Assembly (NCBI GenBank): GCA_954871525.1
Contig: OX940870.1
Coordinates: 5,487,501 to 5,551,500 of the forward strand
From: Parietaria judaica
Taxonomy: Eukaryota; Streptophyta; Magnoliopsida; Rosales; Urticaceae
Direction: 5' to 3'
Length of the DNA: 64,000 nucleotides
The position numbers and the translations under genes were made by a program. The notes under the pieces are model-generated. The model saw only the letters and a program-made list of their open reading frames with translations, was not told where the DNA came from and did not search any database. How positions within the stretch are numbered: position 1 is the first letter of the stretch; each line of letters starts with the position of its first letter. Shown here one piece after another: positions 23,926-39,231 of the stretch.

Positions 23926-24767
23926 ACGTCGATGCCATGGAAAGTGATGCAGACGTGCTTAGAGAAAACCGCAAAATTCTGTTACGTCGACTTTTCTATT
24001 TGATCAAATTCGAAAATGAGCCTTCTCCGTCAAGAAAACACAAGAAAGGCAGCAAATAAACTAAAAGAAAAGTAATGAAATAAAGAAAGAAAGAAAGTAA
24101 ATAAAAAGAGATTGACTTTTTGAAAATGATCACAATGTAATTTCATCTTTATGGCTTTCTGAAAATATTTGAGATGAAGAGAGTGGACCAAGATTTTTTT
24201 TCAAATTTTATTACTATATTTGTTATCTCTAAAAATTCCACTAAGCTAATCTAAAGGATGGGAAAATGACTTATCACTATTTCACACCATTAAAGACTAC
24301 CCTGAATTAGTTTTCTCATACTTTAATTGAAAAAAATTGACATTTATGTAATTAGACGACATTATATTTAAATAAAAATAAATAATTAGATTGAAATAAC
24401 AATTATTTAATTAACATGACGAGTGATTATTTACATTAGCGTGAGAGTTGTTTGATTCTTATTTTGTAATTACAAATATTTCAATTCAATAATTTCCTTC
24501 AAATATGATTCCAATAAATCATTTTCACATATTTTTAACATAAATTTCATTCATCACGATCTCACCCATTAAGTTCAATATCGAGACTTCATGGACCCAT
24601 ATAAATGAAGCTTTAAAATAAAATCCAAACACAAAGTTCACAAACTTTTTCCGCTCTTTCAATTCTTGATAACGATCGATGCCTAGCTCAACACTAACTC
24701 AATTTGTTAGCTCGATTATACATTCCTAAGATACAACAATTGGGTGAAACATAAGCTCTGCTATATC
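23926..24767. other. Spacer between MGD1 and HEMB
   Basis: AT-rich sequence between two convergent genes. It should contain the HEMB polyadenylation region. Nothing else is recognisable. Confidence 0.5.
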
Positions 24768-27810
<3,043 letters not shown>

Positions 27811-27830
27811 GGAAAGTCAAAGACAAACAC

Positions 27831-27928
27831 CTGTTTGTGCGATGCATCGAATCCGGAGCATGAGGGAGACGAAGAACACGACTGCGATACGATCAGATCG
27901 AGGGAGATTGAAGGAAGGAGAAGCTTAC
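27831..27928 (-). other. Leader intron of HEMB
   Basis: On the minus strand, AAG followed by GTAAGC at 27928 looks like a strong donor, and a CAG acceptor lies at 27831-27833, 20 bases before the start codon. The 98-bp intron would sit wholly in the 5' untranslated region. This is inferred from splice consensus only. Confidence 0.6.
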
Positions 27929-28003
27929 CTTGGGAGCGAAACGGTTGAAGAAGCTGTGGGAGTTGGGATGGAAGAAGAACCAATGAGGATGACGATCAAC
28001 TGA

Positions 28004-31000
28004 CAGACAAGGATTCCCGTGGGTCCAGATCAGCCATCAAAACGACCTGTCGTTTCTCTAAACTTGCTCGTTATCGATAAACGACAAATAATTTGAAAAC
28101 TACAAACTTTTAAAATTAATCCACTACAAAGAAACTAAGCAAAAATATAATGAGAATTTGAGAAATAAAATGAGAAAAAAATATTACTTTGGAGAGTGTT
28201 TTACAACCAGGCTCCTAGCTTTTTATTTTATAAAGTTTATTGACAATTAATAAGAATATTACATAGTAATTGTTATATCAAATATTTAAGTCAGTAATTG
28301 ACCTCTATGATTGAATTTTTTTAGATCTTTACATGTTTCGAAATATGTAATTATATATAAAAAAAAATCTTTTCTTTTGAGAGCTTAAATTAGTTAGAAC
28401 ACGCGTTCTATTTTCAACCTCTGAAACAAATCTCGTAAATTCTTCGTTTATAGAGGTTCATAAACGACAATGTTTTTCATTTCAAACCGTTCATATCAAG
28501 TATCAACCACCTTCTTCCAATAGTAAAATTATCTTTATCGTCTTAACTCTTAACTTTATATTATTATGTAATGTTTTATTATATTACCAGATTATTGGTG
28601 GGTTTTTTTTTTTCCTATATTTAAGATGGGTTTGAGTAAGAATTGGAGTACCTAAAATAAACTTATCACATATTGGGCAATATATCACAATCAGTACCAT
28701 ATTTTATTGGCGTTGAACCATTTGTACTACACTGAGGAATTAATGTTTGTGTGTACATATTGAGCTTTTATATTAACGACAAACTTTATTTTGTACAGAG
28801 AAATTCAATAACAATGCATGTGACTGATAAATCTCAATCATAGGTTGCAACTGATCAAGGTCATAAATTTATTTCCTCATGATATTAACTGTTAACTAGT
28901 TTTAAGGAATCTGGAGTCTCGGATTCATTATTTTTCGATGATCGAAACTCTGGATTCTGTTTTTGTAAACCGGAATTACTGATTCTGCTAACTCCGAAAT
29001 TCATTTCGTCCCGAAATTCAAAATATGGAAACAAGATATGAGTTTCGAAGTTTTTTTTTTCTTTTTTACGAACGAAATAATATATATCACTATAAAACTT
29101 AATTAATTAGTCAATTTCTTAATTAACAATCAAATGAGGCTATGACATTGACATAATTGATTTAAAACCATATTAATTTAAAGGAATAATTTTCATATCC
29201 AATATCTGCTGACTATAGTGAAACCAAAGGACTAATTAACAACTACTTTGTCTGCAATATTAATTAGTCCTCCGATATACCCGGCTCCATCCACTGAAGG
29301 TGTACATCAAATCATCAATTGAATCACTGATTGTGTGTAATCACGAGGTTAAATTTCAATAATCATATATCATATCAAAATAGTACAATAATAATAATAT
29401 CCATTATCCACTAGTTACAAATTTTAATAAACTATAAAATATTTACGGTCAAGAGAGCTTATTAGTTATTTGTATAAGCTAAAGTCTAAACCTACTTAAT
29501 GTGGTTAATGGTCACACGTAAATTATTAATAGCAATTTTCGAGCATCAATTACGGCAAAAAAAAAAAAAAATGAAAAAAAAGGTCTATTTCAGATTAGCA
29601 AATTATTAATCGTCTGACTAGTCCATGACAAGCCATTAGAGCTGTCACTTGTTAATTTGAGTAATTGTTACTCTTTTTTTGACTTCCCTTTTTACCCCTT
29701 TGCCATTTTTACTAGCTTGGTTGGAGCAATGAGTCGGAATTTACAGCGACAAAAAAAATACAAAACAGAAACATGTAGGCTCAAAATTGACAAGAGATAT
29801 TAATTGAACTCTGATTATAATTAGGGCACTATAATCTTTTTTTAGTAACTATTGTGCTATAAATACTATTCATATGTTAACAAGACATGGGGATAAATGG
29901 ATCTTTTAATTGTAAAATGAAAGCTTGAGAGACAAAACTAGCACTTTGACCAAATTGGGGACCAAAATATATGATACTTATATATATATATATATGAAGG
30001 ACAATCATATTAATGCGTCATTGTCTTTAGTTTCTTTTTACGAGCTCTATAGTTTGTGGATGTAATTTGTCAACCAAGAAAATCTTCAAGTATCATGCGT
30101 AACATATGGTTGATTATAAAAGGAGATATTGATTTGAAGTAAAGTGATTTGTTGAAATTAATAGGCAAATTAAGATAATTTTTTTTTCTTAATGCACAAT
30201 TGCAAAAAGCCAAAACAGCCTACATTTTCTCAAATAAAATCCTGCTAGGCTTTTATTTCATAGGAAGTTAAGTTTCCCTCAGCAATATAGTATTGTAATT
30301 TGTAAGACAGATTTCAAACGTTTACTAAAAATCAATATTTTTTTTAAGACATTGATGTGACAAGATTCCATTAATAATATGAAACCTTTTGAAATACGGA
30401 AATAGTACCTAAAAATAATTTGTCATTTGAGATTGGAGAGAAACAATTTGGAAGTTTTTTTATATTATATATTATATATTTTTAATCTTTATTTGTTTTA
30501 TTCTTTGTTTTGTAGTTACTATTCTCGCCGTGTCATTCAAGTTGTTTGATTCATATAATATAGTAAATTTGTAAATAATAACAAACGATAACGAGGTGTT
30601 AATATAAGCATTTCTAATCTCCAAACTAATGAAATACTTAATAAAACCTCTTGCGTGTAATATTGTACTTTTGAGTCAAGTTACATTGTATAAAGTATAA
30701 ACTATAAAGTGGGGATTGGGAGCTGATAATTTGCCTACGTTTTCTCCTGTCCCGGATTTCCAACATTTTTTTTCGGGTTTGGTATTGTAAAAAAAAAGAC
30801 TCGGAACTTCGAGTCCCAAATTATGAAAAAATGAGAAATAATTTGCTGGAAATAAAAAAAAAATCCCGGTTAAAATCTTTCACCCTTTACACAATTTAAA
30901 TATTCTTTGGTCAAGAACAAAGAGAACAATACAAAGATTCCAATAATACCTATATTAATTATTAATTAAGAACTCTATATCCACAAATCACAGCAATTTA

Positions 31001-31646
31001 GAAGACGCTTTCATTAACAACTATCTATGAGCACTACAAACAAGCTCAAATAAATTCAAAGAAGTGTAATGTAAGGATATATCTTATAGCTTCTTAGACC
31101 TTCATGCTATATGAGATAAATATAATGCAACTTGAATTCAACATAAAGAAAGGCAATGAATTGTGGACCCCAATTAAAGCTGACTGGTTCACAAGATGAA
31201 ATTGGAAATTTCTTTTTATATACACACATGACATATGAACATATATGATTATATATTACAAATTGGCAGGATAAGAAATTTCTCACAGAACCTTTCAAAA
31301 GATGAGATCTTACGAGATTTATGGATGACCTTAAGAGGTCCTGATTTGCAGTGATTAGTGTGGTCCACATGTGTTCCCTCAAGTCAAAGTCTGTGAATGA
31401 ATGAATATATACACAGTAAGTATGCTTCACAAACACGTTGATGGCACGATTCAGTGCCAACTTACACGCTTTTCTTTTTATGTATTCCAAACCAAAAGCT
31501 TTGAGATATTTGAGAGACAAAGATCTTCGTATGTAATGTATGCATAGATGTGCATACGTGAAACTCGACGCTTGTGTTTGTGTGCACGTTCAAGATGAGT
31601 GTTCGTGCCTTCATGGGATTGCTTATAGGCATAGATAATGTCACAA
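28004..31646. other. Gene-free AT-rich DNA, 3.6 kb
   Basis: The first few hundred bases should include the HEMB promoter; no TATA box is evident there. The rest shows no supportable gene. Short AT repeats such as TATATATATATATA near 29977-29993 occur. Confidence 0.5.
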
Positions 31647-31695
31647 ATACTTATTGGGTTATTATTGGCAAAAATACTCAAATTATTTACAAACA

Positions 31696-32363
31696 GGAGC
31701 GGAGCGACCGCAAAGGTAAGATCCAACCGATCAGGTCAAATGGACCTGGTCGTGCACATCCTTATCGCAGACTAGCTGGTCATCTGGTCACGACGAGCGG
31801 GTCGCGAAGATCAGGTTCCAGCGACGAGCAAGTTGTGACGAAGAGGTTCCAACGACCAGGACGCAAGTGTCGACGAGGACATAACGTCGGCCAAGACATG
31901 ACGAGAATGACATGTCGACCAGGAGCAGTGTCAACCAAGTTGGAAAGAACCAAGGAGTTGGTGAGTGTCAATCAACTGACACAGAAGAGGAAGGCAACGA
32001 GATTTATGGGATTGATTGAGTGAGAATGTCAACATTGTCATTCTTCTTCTTTTTTTAAGGCAGCTTTGTTGCAGTGGGGATCGAACCCACAACCTCCACT
32101 TTGGAGGCGTTGTCATTCTTCTTATGTACATATGAATCAATGTAATTCCTTTAATTGTAGGATTTGATTTTTATCTTTTAGTAGTATAAATAGAGGTGTA
32201 TACTCTTTGTAAAAATGTGACTTTCTCTTTGAGACTTTCTCATTCCTTGTAACTTTTCGACATTATTCAATACACAGAGAATTCTCCCAAAAAATTCTTT
32301 TCTTTTCTCTTTGTGTTCTTGTGTGCGTGCACTTTGGTTTAAACACTTTGTTTGGAACCAACA
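31696..32363 (+). repeat. LTR-like insertion (probable solo LTR)
   Basis: It separates sequences that are nearly adjacent in the related 59.4-kb element. It has a TATA box (TATAAATAG, 32185-32193), a following transcript-start-like region, CAATACACAGAGAATTCTC near 32267-32285 and a right end CCAACA, all typical of plant copia LTRs. The left end (about 31696) does not begin with TG and no clean duplication was found, so limits are approximate. The GC-rich part at 31690-31990 carries GACGAG/GACCAG repeats. Confidence 0.5.
32049..32109 (-). mobile_element. 5'-truncated tRNA-derived SINE fragment
   Basis: TTGTCATTCTTCTT is repeated exactly at 32035-32048 and 32110-32123 around a 61-bp insert. 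Read on the minus strand the insert contains GGGTTCGATCCC, a perfect Pol III B box, and ends in an A run. A 14-bp duplication plus 3' A tail indicates insertion by the LINE machinery. The A box is missing. Confidence 0.75.
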
Positions 32364-32828
32364 ACATAGAGCCATTTAAAAAAATAGTGACAAAAGTATT
32401 CAAGCCCACATTTTTTTGGTAAATCGGAGAGCTCATCCACTTTTTCATTTTTTTTTTACTATTTTGTCAACGATGACGTCAATAACGCAAATCTCAAAGC
32501 TATTGAGGAGATAAACTCGTAATTCGAGAGAGAAAGTGAGAAGAACAATAAGAATTTCCGTTGTTGATGTAAAAAGAATTTGTGTGTGCATATTGTTATA
32601 TTTTGACATTTGTGGGTTTGACTATTCAAGTTTATTTGTTTGATTGCGTTGACGTTATCACTGACAGAATTAAAAAAAAAAAAAAACTTACGGACAAATG
32701 AACGAGGGGATTTACAAAAAAAATAAAGGTAAACTTAGATACTTTTATCACTATTTTTTAATTTAGATTTATACCATTGTATTTTTAAATAACTTGGGTA
32801 CTTTTGCCAGTAATAACCCAAACTTATA

Positions 32829-33465
32829 AAATGAACTGATGAAGTATGAACTGTATTTTTGTTATATGTATTTACGTGCTGAATTGCTTGAGTGAAGTAT
32901 CATAATCCATTTGCTCTTGGTCAAAATATAATATTAAAATAGAAAATGGGGTTTTTGTCAGTCCTACACTCATATTTTCGTGCAAAGAATCACTAGTTTG
33001 GTACTAATTTATTTTGATAAAACGATTGGTTAGCTTAAGAAATGAGTCCCTACTAAATAATATAGTATAGTGTTATTATTACTTATATAAATGAAATTAT
33101 TTTGGCTTAGATGTGATCTCAACTAGGATTAGTGCCCAATTATTCTTAGACTAACTATTTTTATAATACTATTCGCTTCTCTATGTAGCGGTACGAAGAC
33201 AAAGTCTTCTTAATATAATTAGAATTTAGAAGTTTAGTATGTTCATGATCCCAAGACATAGAAGTGTGCATTTGATTCCCTAATCAAAGTTTAAATTAGC
33301 TTTAATCGAAAAAGAAAGAAAAAAGCAAAAAGATTAGGCAGAGGACGATCTGGTAGGTGGACGTAATAGAAGGAAAAAGTATGAACCGGTATTTTAAGGG
33401 TTTTGCTTCTTATATTCTTGTGTTTGATTTTTTTTTAGATTAATAAGTGCAAGTATCGAAATTCA
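32829..33465. other. Gene-free DNA
   Basis: AT-rich, without a recognisable gene or element. Confidence 0.5.
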
Positions 33466-33480
33466 ATGACAAAATTATAA

Positions 33481-33726
33481 TAAATCAAGCTTGTTTGGCC
33501 TTGCAGTAACTCAACTACATATACATACCTCGCTTGTTTGGCCTTGCAGTAACTCAACTACATATACATACCTCGCAAAAAGGTCACAGATTCAAATCTC
33601 ATGGGACACAAATGCGTAGCCACTTTATATATTGTAAACTTATTTGATAATGTCACTTTGAATATATATACTTATGTAAGAATACATTTTAATATTGACC
33701 AATAATGTCGCCTTATTAAAAAAAAA
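33481..33726 (+). mobile_element. tRNA-derived SINE with an internal 43-bp tandem duplication
   Basis: ATGACAAAATTATAA (33466-33480) and ATGACAAAACTATAA (33727-33741) flank it, agreeing at 14 of 15 bases. A B-box-like AGATTCAAATCTC lies near 33588 and the 3' end is an A run. Bases 33489-33531 and 33532-33574 are identical 43-mers covering the A-box region (GCCTTGCAGTAACTC). Confidence 0.75.
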
Positions 33727-33741
33727 ATGACAAAACTATAA

Positions 33742-34058
33742 CAAGAGTATAGGAGTGCCCGATCTAGTTTGAAGCTTAGTTAACCTAATATATATGCTTG
33801 CATTAGAGTGAAGACATAACTATTGGAGTGAAAATTACACTATTTTTTCTTTGAAAAGAAAATTACACTAAATATTTGAAATTTAAGACGGGAGGAGAGA
33901 GGGGAGCTCTTTATGACGTAGCCTTGGTCTACATTAGGACTTGTAAAAAAAAGAAGTTTTTCACCGCTCAACTTAATTTTTCTCTAGAATATTCAGGGTG
34001 GGTCCAATTCACATAAGAAATCAACCGTGACTCAATGCCGCAAAAATAAAATAAAAGC

Positions 34059-34101
<43 letters not shown>

Positions 34102-35353
34102 TTAAGGGTTAATACCGGCATATATTCTCAAGTTGTTCAAAAATGAGAAAAAAAAAACTTGAGTCTATATCGACATATTTTTGAGCAATTTGGGAATATC
34201 TTCTTGTACTATCGGTAATTTGTTATAATTAAAAGTCAATTATTATATCAATTTTTTATTAAAAAGCATATAATAATTTTATATTATTTTTAATCCAAAC
34301 CCCTCAAAATTATTGAGCCGGAAGTTACCGATTTTTTAAAGCGGTAAAGGGTAGAAAACGTTCACCGCGACGAAAAAGATAGGAAAATCGAAGAAAAACA
34401 AACAAAAGGGCTATGATTGACGATTGAGACATGATCTAGTGAATCATGTGAACCCACGTCTGAACCGCTGGTGTACGATAAGTAATACGCTACACAACGC
34501 TGACCACGTGGCAAAAGCTTACTGGGTCCCACAGCATCCGGAGCGTGACAAAAAATAATCTCTGAGGACCCATTAGCAACACTCTTTTTCACTCTCTTTA
34601 TGCAAAAAAAAAAGAAACTTAAAATCAGATAAAGAAAATTTTCCAATAAAAAAGTAACGAAAAGAAAAAGGAAAATTCTACTTCGGACACCCTCGATGGG
34701 AACATATTCGAAATATTGGGAGATTTTGCAACAGAATTTAGAAAATTAGGGGGGACCCGCAAAAGATCCGAGGACCCCACAAGAAAAGATTTCACCGTTT
34801 CTTTTTTTCACTCTCTTTCTATGTTTTATGTAAATAAAATTAGTGTGTGGTCCCTTGTCCTTTTAGATTTATTTCCAATGTCCCTCTCATGGACATAATC
34901 TACCAAAAGATTGATTCCTTGCCATGCTCATGGATTTATAGTATTTTTACTCAATTGTGCAATTTTTTTTTTTTTTGCTTTTTCATTATTCATTTTTGTG
35001 GTCCTGACTTTCCCTTTTCAGTACTCCAAAACCATAATTATTATGTTGGTCTGTTTGCATAGATTTGGGTCGGTTTTTTTGTCCTCAATCTTCTCGGCTT
35101 AAATTGCAAAATTGACTCCGAAATTTCATTTTCCCCCTTTTTCACACCCTCTTTAATATTATCTTTAATCACAAATCCAAAAAGTGTTTTTCACTGCGTC
35201 AAAGACTAATGGCCAGGACGTGGCATTTCTTTTTACTTTTTAAGGATTACTAATAAAATTCTATGGATTTTTAATTTACTTATTTATTCTTCAAATTATA
35301 TTATATACTATATAGCTCTATTCTTAGACTTAACTCTCTTAGGCTTCTCACTT
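33742..35353. other. Gene-free DNA, possibly old promoter material
   Basis: A (TAA)n microsatellite lies at 34065-34101. A less AT-rich patch at 34360-34900 has CCACGTGG, TGGGTCCCACAG and two related stretches ending TTTTTCACTCTCTTT (near 34585 and 34803). It looks like gene 5' flank, but no coding exon follows within the next kilobases. Confidence 0.4.
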
Positions 35354-35429
35354 AGTATATGCATAGCTTAAGGTAGTATCTCACATCGGTTTTCAAAAAC
35401 TGTATTCTTTCGTGTATACGTGTATACAA

Positions 35430-36112
35430 TAGGGGTGAACAAACGAGTCTTCGGTTCGGTTTTCATAACTATTTATACAGATTACCGCATTTTCGGTTTT
35501 TTCAATTTTAAAACCGAAAGCCGCACTGTTGAAGTTTAAAACCATTTGTACCAATTACCGCTATATCGGTTTTAAATTCGGTTTAAATTCGGTTTTAACC
35601 GCATTTTGACAAGATGTTATATAATCATCGTATATTTGAAAAATCAAATTACTATTAGATAATCTAAAGTAAGAAAATAATTAGTAATGAACAAATCGAT
35701 TAAATTAAAAATAATGGAGTCAATTCTCTTACGGCCTTTATTCATTATTTTTCAAACGGAAAGAAATAATTGCAATAAAAACACACTATTTAAAATAAAA
35801 TAAGACTAAATGAATCAATGAATGAAAAATTCATGCCAAAACATTATTATATAGATATTAAATGCTAAAGGCCAAACATTTATCTATTTTTAAATATATA
35901 AAATATTTAAATTTATTATCGGGGTTAATCGGTAATCGGTAGCGGTTTTTATCGTGAAAACCGTAACCGCTACCATTTAGCAAAAAGCGGTAGCGGTTTA
36001 AACCGCATTTTTTGGTATTTCAAAAAAAGCATAAATTTTCGGTAGTGAAAAAATCGGTAAATTAATGTTATCGGTTTTAGATTCGGTTTAGGGTCTTTTT
36101 TGTACACCCCTA
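35430..36112. mobile_element. Non-autonomous hAT-type element, 683 bp, perfect 8-bp duplication
   Basis: Ends are TAGGGGTGAAC and, inwards from the right, TAGGGGTGTAC. GTATACAA is repeated exactly at 35422-35429 and 36113-36120. Subterminal arrays of CGGTTTT / ACCGCATTTT motifs occur on both sides (for example 35940-36010). No transposase is coded. Confidence 0.88.
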
Positions 36113-36648
36113 GTATACAATACAACCATGAAAAACTGCATATATATCGACGTGGAAGGACATATTATAGCGAGTAACGTGGGCAACCACCTCCACTTGG
36201 CGGTCCAAGTTCGTCTCCGAAAATCGAGTTTGCCCCTTCAAAATTCAAGTCGAGACTTATTTTTCTTTAGATTATCTTAACTCTATATTTCTCAGCTTAT
36301 TTTTCTAGACTTTGAGTTGCGTTTTCTCATTCTTCAGGGTAAATTTACACGTCTAGTGTTTTCTTTAAGAATAAGCGCCACCGAATTTTCAAAAAAGATA
36401 AATAAATGAAATTTACAAGGAAGAATAAGAATCTTTGATTTGAAAGGATGTTGTTAGTGTTGAAGTTGAAAACAAAAAAAGTGTTTCATTATTATGCTCA
36501 TTGTCCCGGTAATGACATCGTAAGCTAAATTTTTTTATCTGAATTTAGTTTGAGTTTTTATGTTTTATTCGTATATGTATATCTTAAGGTAGTATCTCAC
36601 CCCGGTTTTCAAAAACCGTATTTTTTCATGTATACAACCACGAAAAAC

Positions 36649-36651
<3 letters not shown>

Positions 36652-36705
<54 letters not shown>
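36652..36705. repeat. (TA)n microsatellite
   Basis: About 27 TA units; the equivalent place in duplicate copy 1 has only four. Confidence 0.95.
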
Positions 36706-36710
<5 letters not shown>

Positions 36711-37145
36711 TGGAAGGACATATTATAGCTTCGCCACTTGAAGAGTAATGGGGGCAATCGCCTCCACTTGGCGGTCCAAGTTCGTCTCTGAAAATCGAGT
36801 TTTCCCCCTCAAAATTCAAGTCGAGAATTATTTTTCTTTAGATAATCTTAACTCTATATTTATCTGCTTATATTTCTAGACTTTGAGTTGCGTTTTCTCG
36901 TTCTTCAGGGTAAATTTACACGTCTAGCGTTTTCTTTAAGAATAAGCGCCACCGAATTTTCAAAAAAGATAAATAATGAAATTTACGAGGAAAAATCAGA
37001 ATCTTTGATTTGAAAGGACATTGTTAGTGTTAAAGTTGAAAACAAAAAATTATTTCATTATTATTCTCATTGTCCCGATAATGACATCGTAAACTAAATT
37101 TTTCTATCTGAATTTAGTTTGAGTTTTGGTGTTTTATTCATTTTT

Positions 37146-38550
37146 AACACTTGAGTTTTATTAGAACAAATTGTTTTTTGCCAGGGTCTAGTGGAACTCA
37201 ACTCACATAGTGAAAAAACACGTAAAACAACGCAAATTACAAAAAAAAAAAAAAAAACCCGCACAAATTTGGTTTCTTTTCACCATTATCCCTCAAATTT
37301 GAACCTTTACCTTCAAAACTCTTTATTTTCATCATTTTATTCATATCAATTCCTATTTATAATTACTGTTACAAACATTCTTGCGATGCACCCATTGGTT
37401 TGTGGTTTTATAAAGCTTACAATACCTCTATTGGTAAACCTGGCACGCCCTAATATACTCATAAATTGGACTTGCGGTGAGTTCGTGATTTTTCGGCATT
37501 TGAACAATGTGATCTCATTTCACTACTTTGGTTAATAATGCTTCACACAAAGTGATCACAAAATAAAAAATGCATTAATAAGTTATTGCCAAGGGCTGAC
37601 TCAAAATACAAAGTCCGTAAGAACTAAGAATCGCCGGACGAACTGGGAATGATAATTAAAGATAGAAAACCAAAATTTTCTTAACAATTTAAATTCAAAA
37701 AACGAGTAAATTTTTAACATTCTTCAAATTTGGGGTACTCACATTTGGGATCAAAGTAGTTCCATTCCAACTTCCACCCTTTTTTTATTTGAATGGGCTG
37801 ATCTATATTGGACGAAATTACATGTACTCGCATTACAATACATATTCGTAATGTTAGAATAAGTTATCACTATTGGCCGCATGCACTATCGGTCAAATTT
37901 CAGATATACATAATTTGTGCGTCCGTAGTTATAAGTTATAACCCATCACATGTATATACTGATTAACCCGTAAAATCGGATTCTTCGAATTGGTGTAAGT
38001 GATGCATAGTCTAATTTGAAATGTCAAATATATATAGTGTTGGAAATTGGGCAATTGGTACATTAATTACAACAGTAGTAGCTGGGTGAGAGTGAGTAAT
38101 GTAAAAAATGGTAGTCATATCCCACGATTAAAGTTGAGAGGTGGTGGGCACCTAAGCTCAGTTAGTTGGAAGAAAGATTTGCAATTCTAGTAAGCGGATC
38201 TAATTCTAGAGGGCCAATCACTCTAATAGTCCGCATTAAAAATAAATATATAAATATTAATTAAGGTGTCGGAGCAGTTTAATTAGTTAAGCACCTTCGT
38301 CAAAGAGTTAAAAATCCAATCCCAATCAAAAGAAAAAGGAAAGATATCCTTCTCGGATTTTCAAACCAAATGAATAAAGAGAGTCAAGTGGTTGTACCGA
38401 CGCGGTGGAGAGAATCTAGTGAGAGATCACAACAACACAAACTACAATTTAATGTCTCTTTCTCCCTCAAACTAAAACTAAAAATAAATAAAAACTTAAC
38501 TTTTTCATCTCTCTCTTTATTTGAGTCACTCATATAGTTTCTTCCTAAAT
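37146..38550. other. Gene-free DNA with a possible SINE remnant
   Basis: Near 38266-38345, GTCGGAGCAGTTTAATTAG, TTAAGCACCTTCGTCAAAG and CAATCCC recall a tRNA-derived SINE, but the boxes are degenerate and no duplication was found. The rest is featureless AT-rich DNA. Confidence 0.4.
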
Positions 38551-38554
38551 TTTA

Positions 38555-38905
38555 CACTTTGCCCCATGAAAATATAATTTGTGGCGACGATGCCCCTCGA
38601 ACTTTGCCATATGCTTGCGAAAATTGCTTATCCTATCAAAGCTGTTTTTGGGATTTGCTCGGCCTGAAATTAAAAAGTGACCGGAAAGATTGGTATGGGA
38701 CAATTTTCCATGTTTTTTTTTTCTTAAAGATTACCAGCGTGTGGACGGACTTAGTCTCTAACAGGTACATGCTGCTATATGTTATTTGTTACACGAAATT
38801 TAATATACATGCTATTATATGAAAGAACATGGAACAACGAAGCCACAAACTAAAATTCAAGAGGGGCAAAGTGCACAGACTAGCGAATTTGAGGGGCGTT
38901 ATTGC
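38555..38905. mobile_element. Probable inverted-repeat MITE upstream of the response regulator
   Basis: CACTTTGCCCC with AATTTGTGGC downstream (from 38565) is the reverse complement of the arm ending near 38875 (GCCACAAAC then GAGGGGCAAAGTGCA). A related single arm occurs at 62565-62630 (AGGGGTAAATTGCAC and AAGGGGCATTTTTGCAA). Limits are approximate and no duplication was read. It ends about 330 bp before the regulator start codon. Confidence 0.55.
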
Positions 38906-39231
38906 GAATTAATCTCTTATTTTATTGGATAAATTAATGTAGTCTCTGCTTCTCTCTCATCTCACCCACCACCTACTCAATAAAACCTAAGCAAAAAACA
39001 CCTCACCATATCTCTAACTCTAAAGCACGCCTTTCTCTCCAACAGAATGTACAACAACCTGATCACCTCATAATATATATATATATATATATATATATGA
39101 TGTTTATATAGCTTCTCCTCTGCAACAAACTGAAATTCTCTGTAAAAGGCTTTCGCTGTTGCTTCACTTTCACATATAATATATACTATATATACTGAGT
39201 GCTGATCTCTTCAGTAATATATAGTATTGTA

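Larger units (their letters stand above)
31656..32819. mobile_element. Mutator-like TIR element interrupted by other elements
   Basis: The left end GGGTTATTATTGGCAAAAAT and the right end, inverted GGGTTATTACTGGCAAAAGT, form inverted repeats of about 35 bp. Flanks ATACTTATT and AAACTTATA agree at 7 of 9 bases. The right two-thirds matches the element at 59444-60828 over about 350 bp (for example ATAGAG followed by TTTAAAAAAA, and GCTATTGAGGAG versus GTCATTGAGGAG). The left arm is cut near 31695 by an inserted LTR-like sequence. Confidence 0.72.
35354..37140 (+). repeat. Tandem duplication of a ~575-bp unit, first copy interrupted
   Basis: Copy 1 runs 35354-36569 and copy 2 36570-37140. They align over their whole length: CTTAAGGTAGTATCTCAC at the start, CCACTTGGCGGTCCAAGTTC in the middle, GAATAAGCGCCACCGAATTT later. 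Copy 1 is longer only because of the hAT element at 35430-36112. Copy 2 has a (TA)n expansion at 36652-36705. No coding function is apparent. Confidence 0.9.

Noticed and set aside
31574..32023. 149-codon open frame on the plus strand
   Set aside because: It crosses the border between a transposon arm and an LTR-like insertion and consists of GACGAG/GACCAG repeats.
32049..32109. Possible tRNA gene, because of a perfect B box
   Set aside because: There is no A box or cloverleaf, and an exact 14-bp duplication with an A tail shows a retrotransposed SINE fragment.
36550..36819. Open frames rich in Ile-Tyr repeats on both strands
   Set aside because: They are produced by the (TA)n microsatellite.
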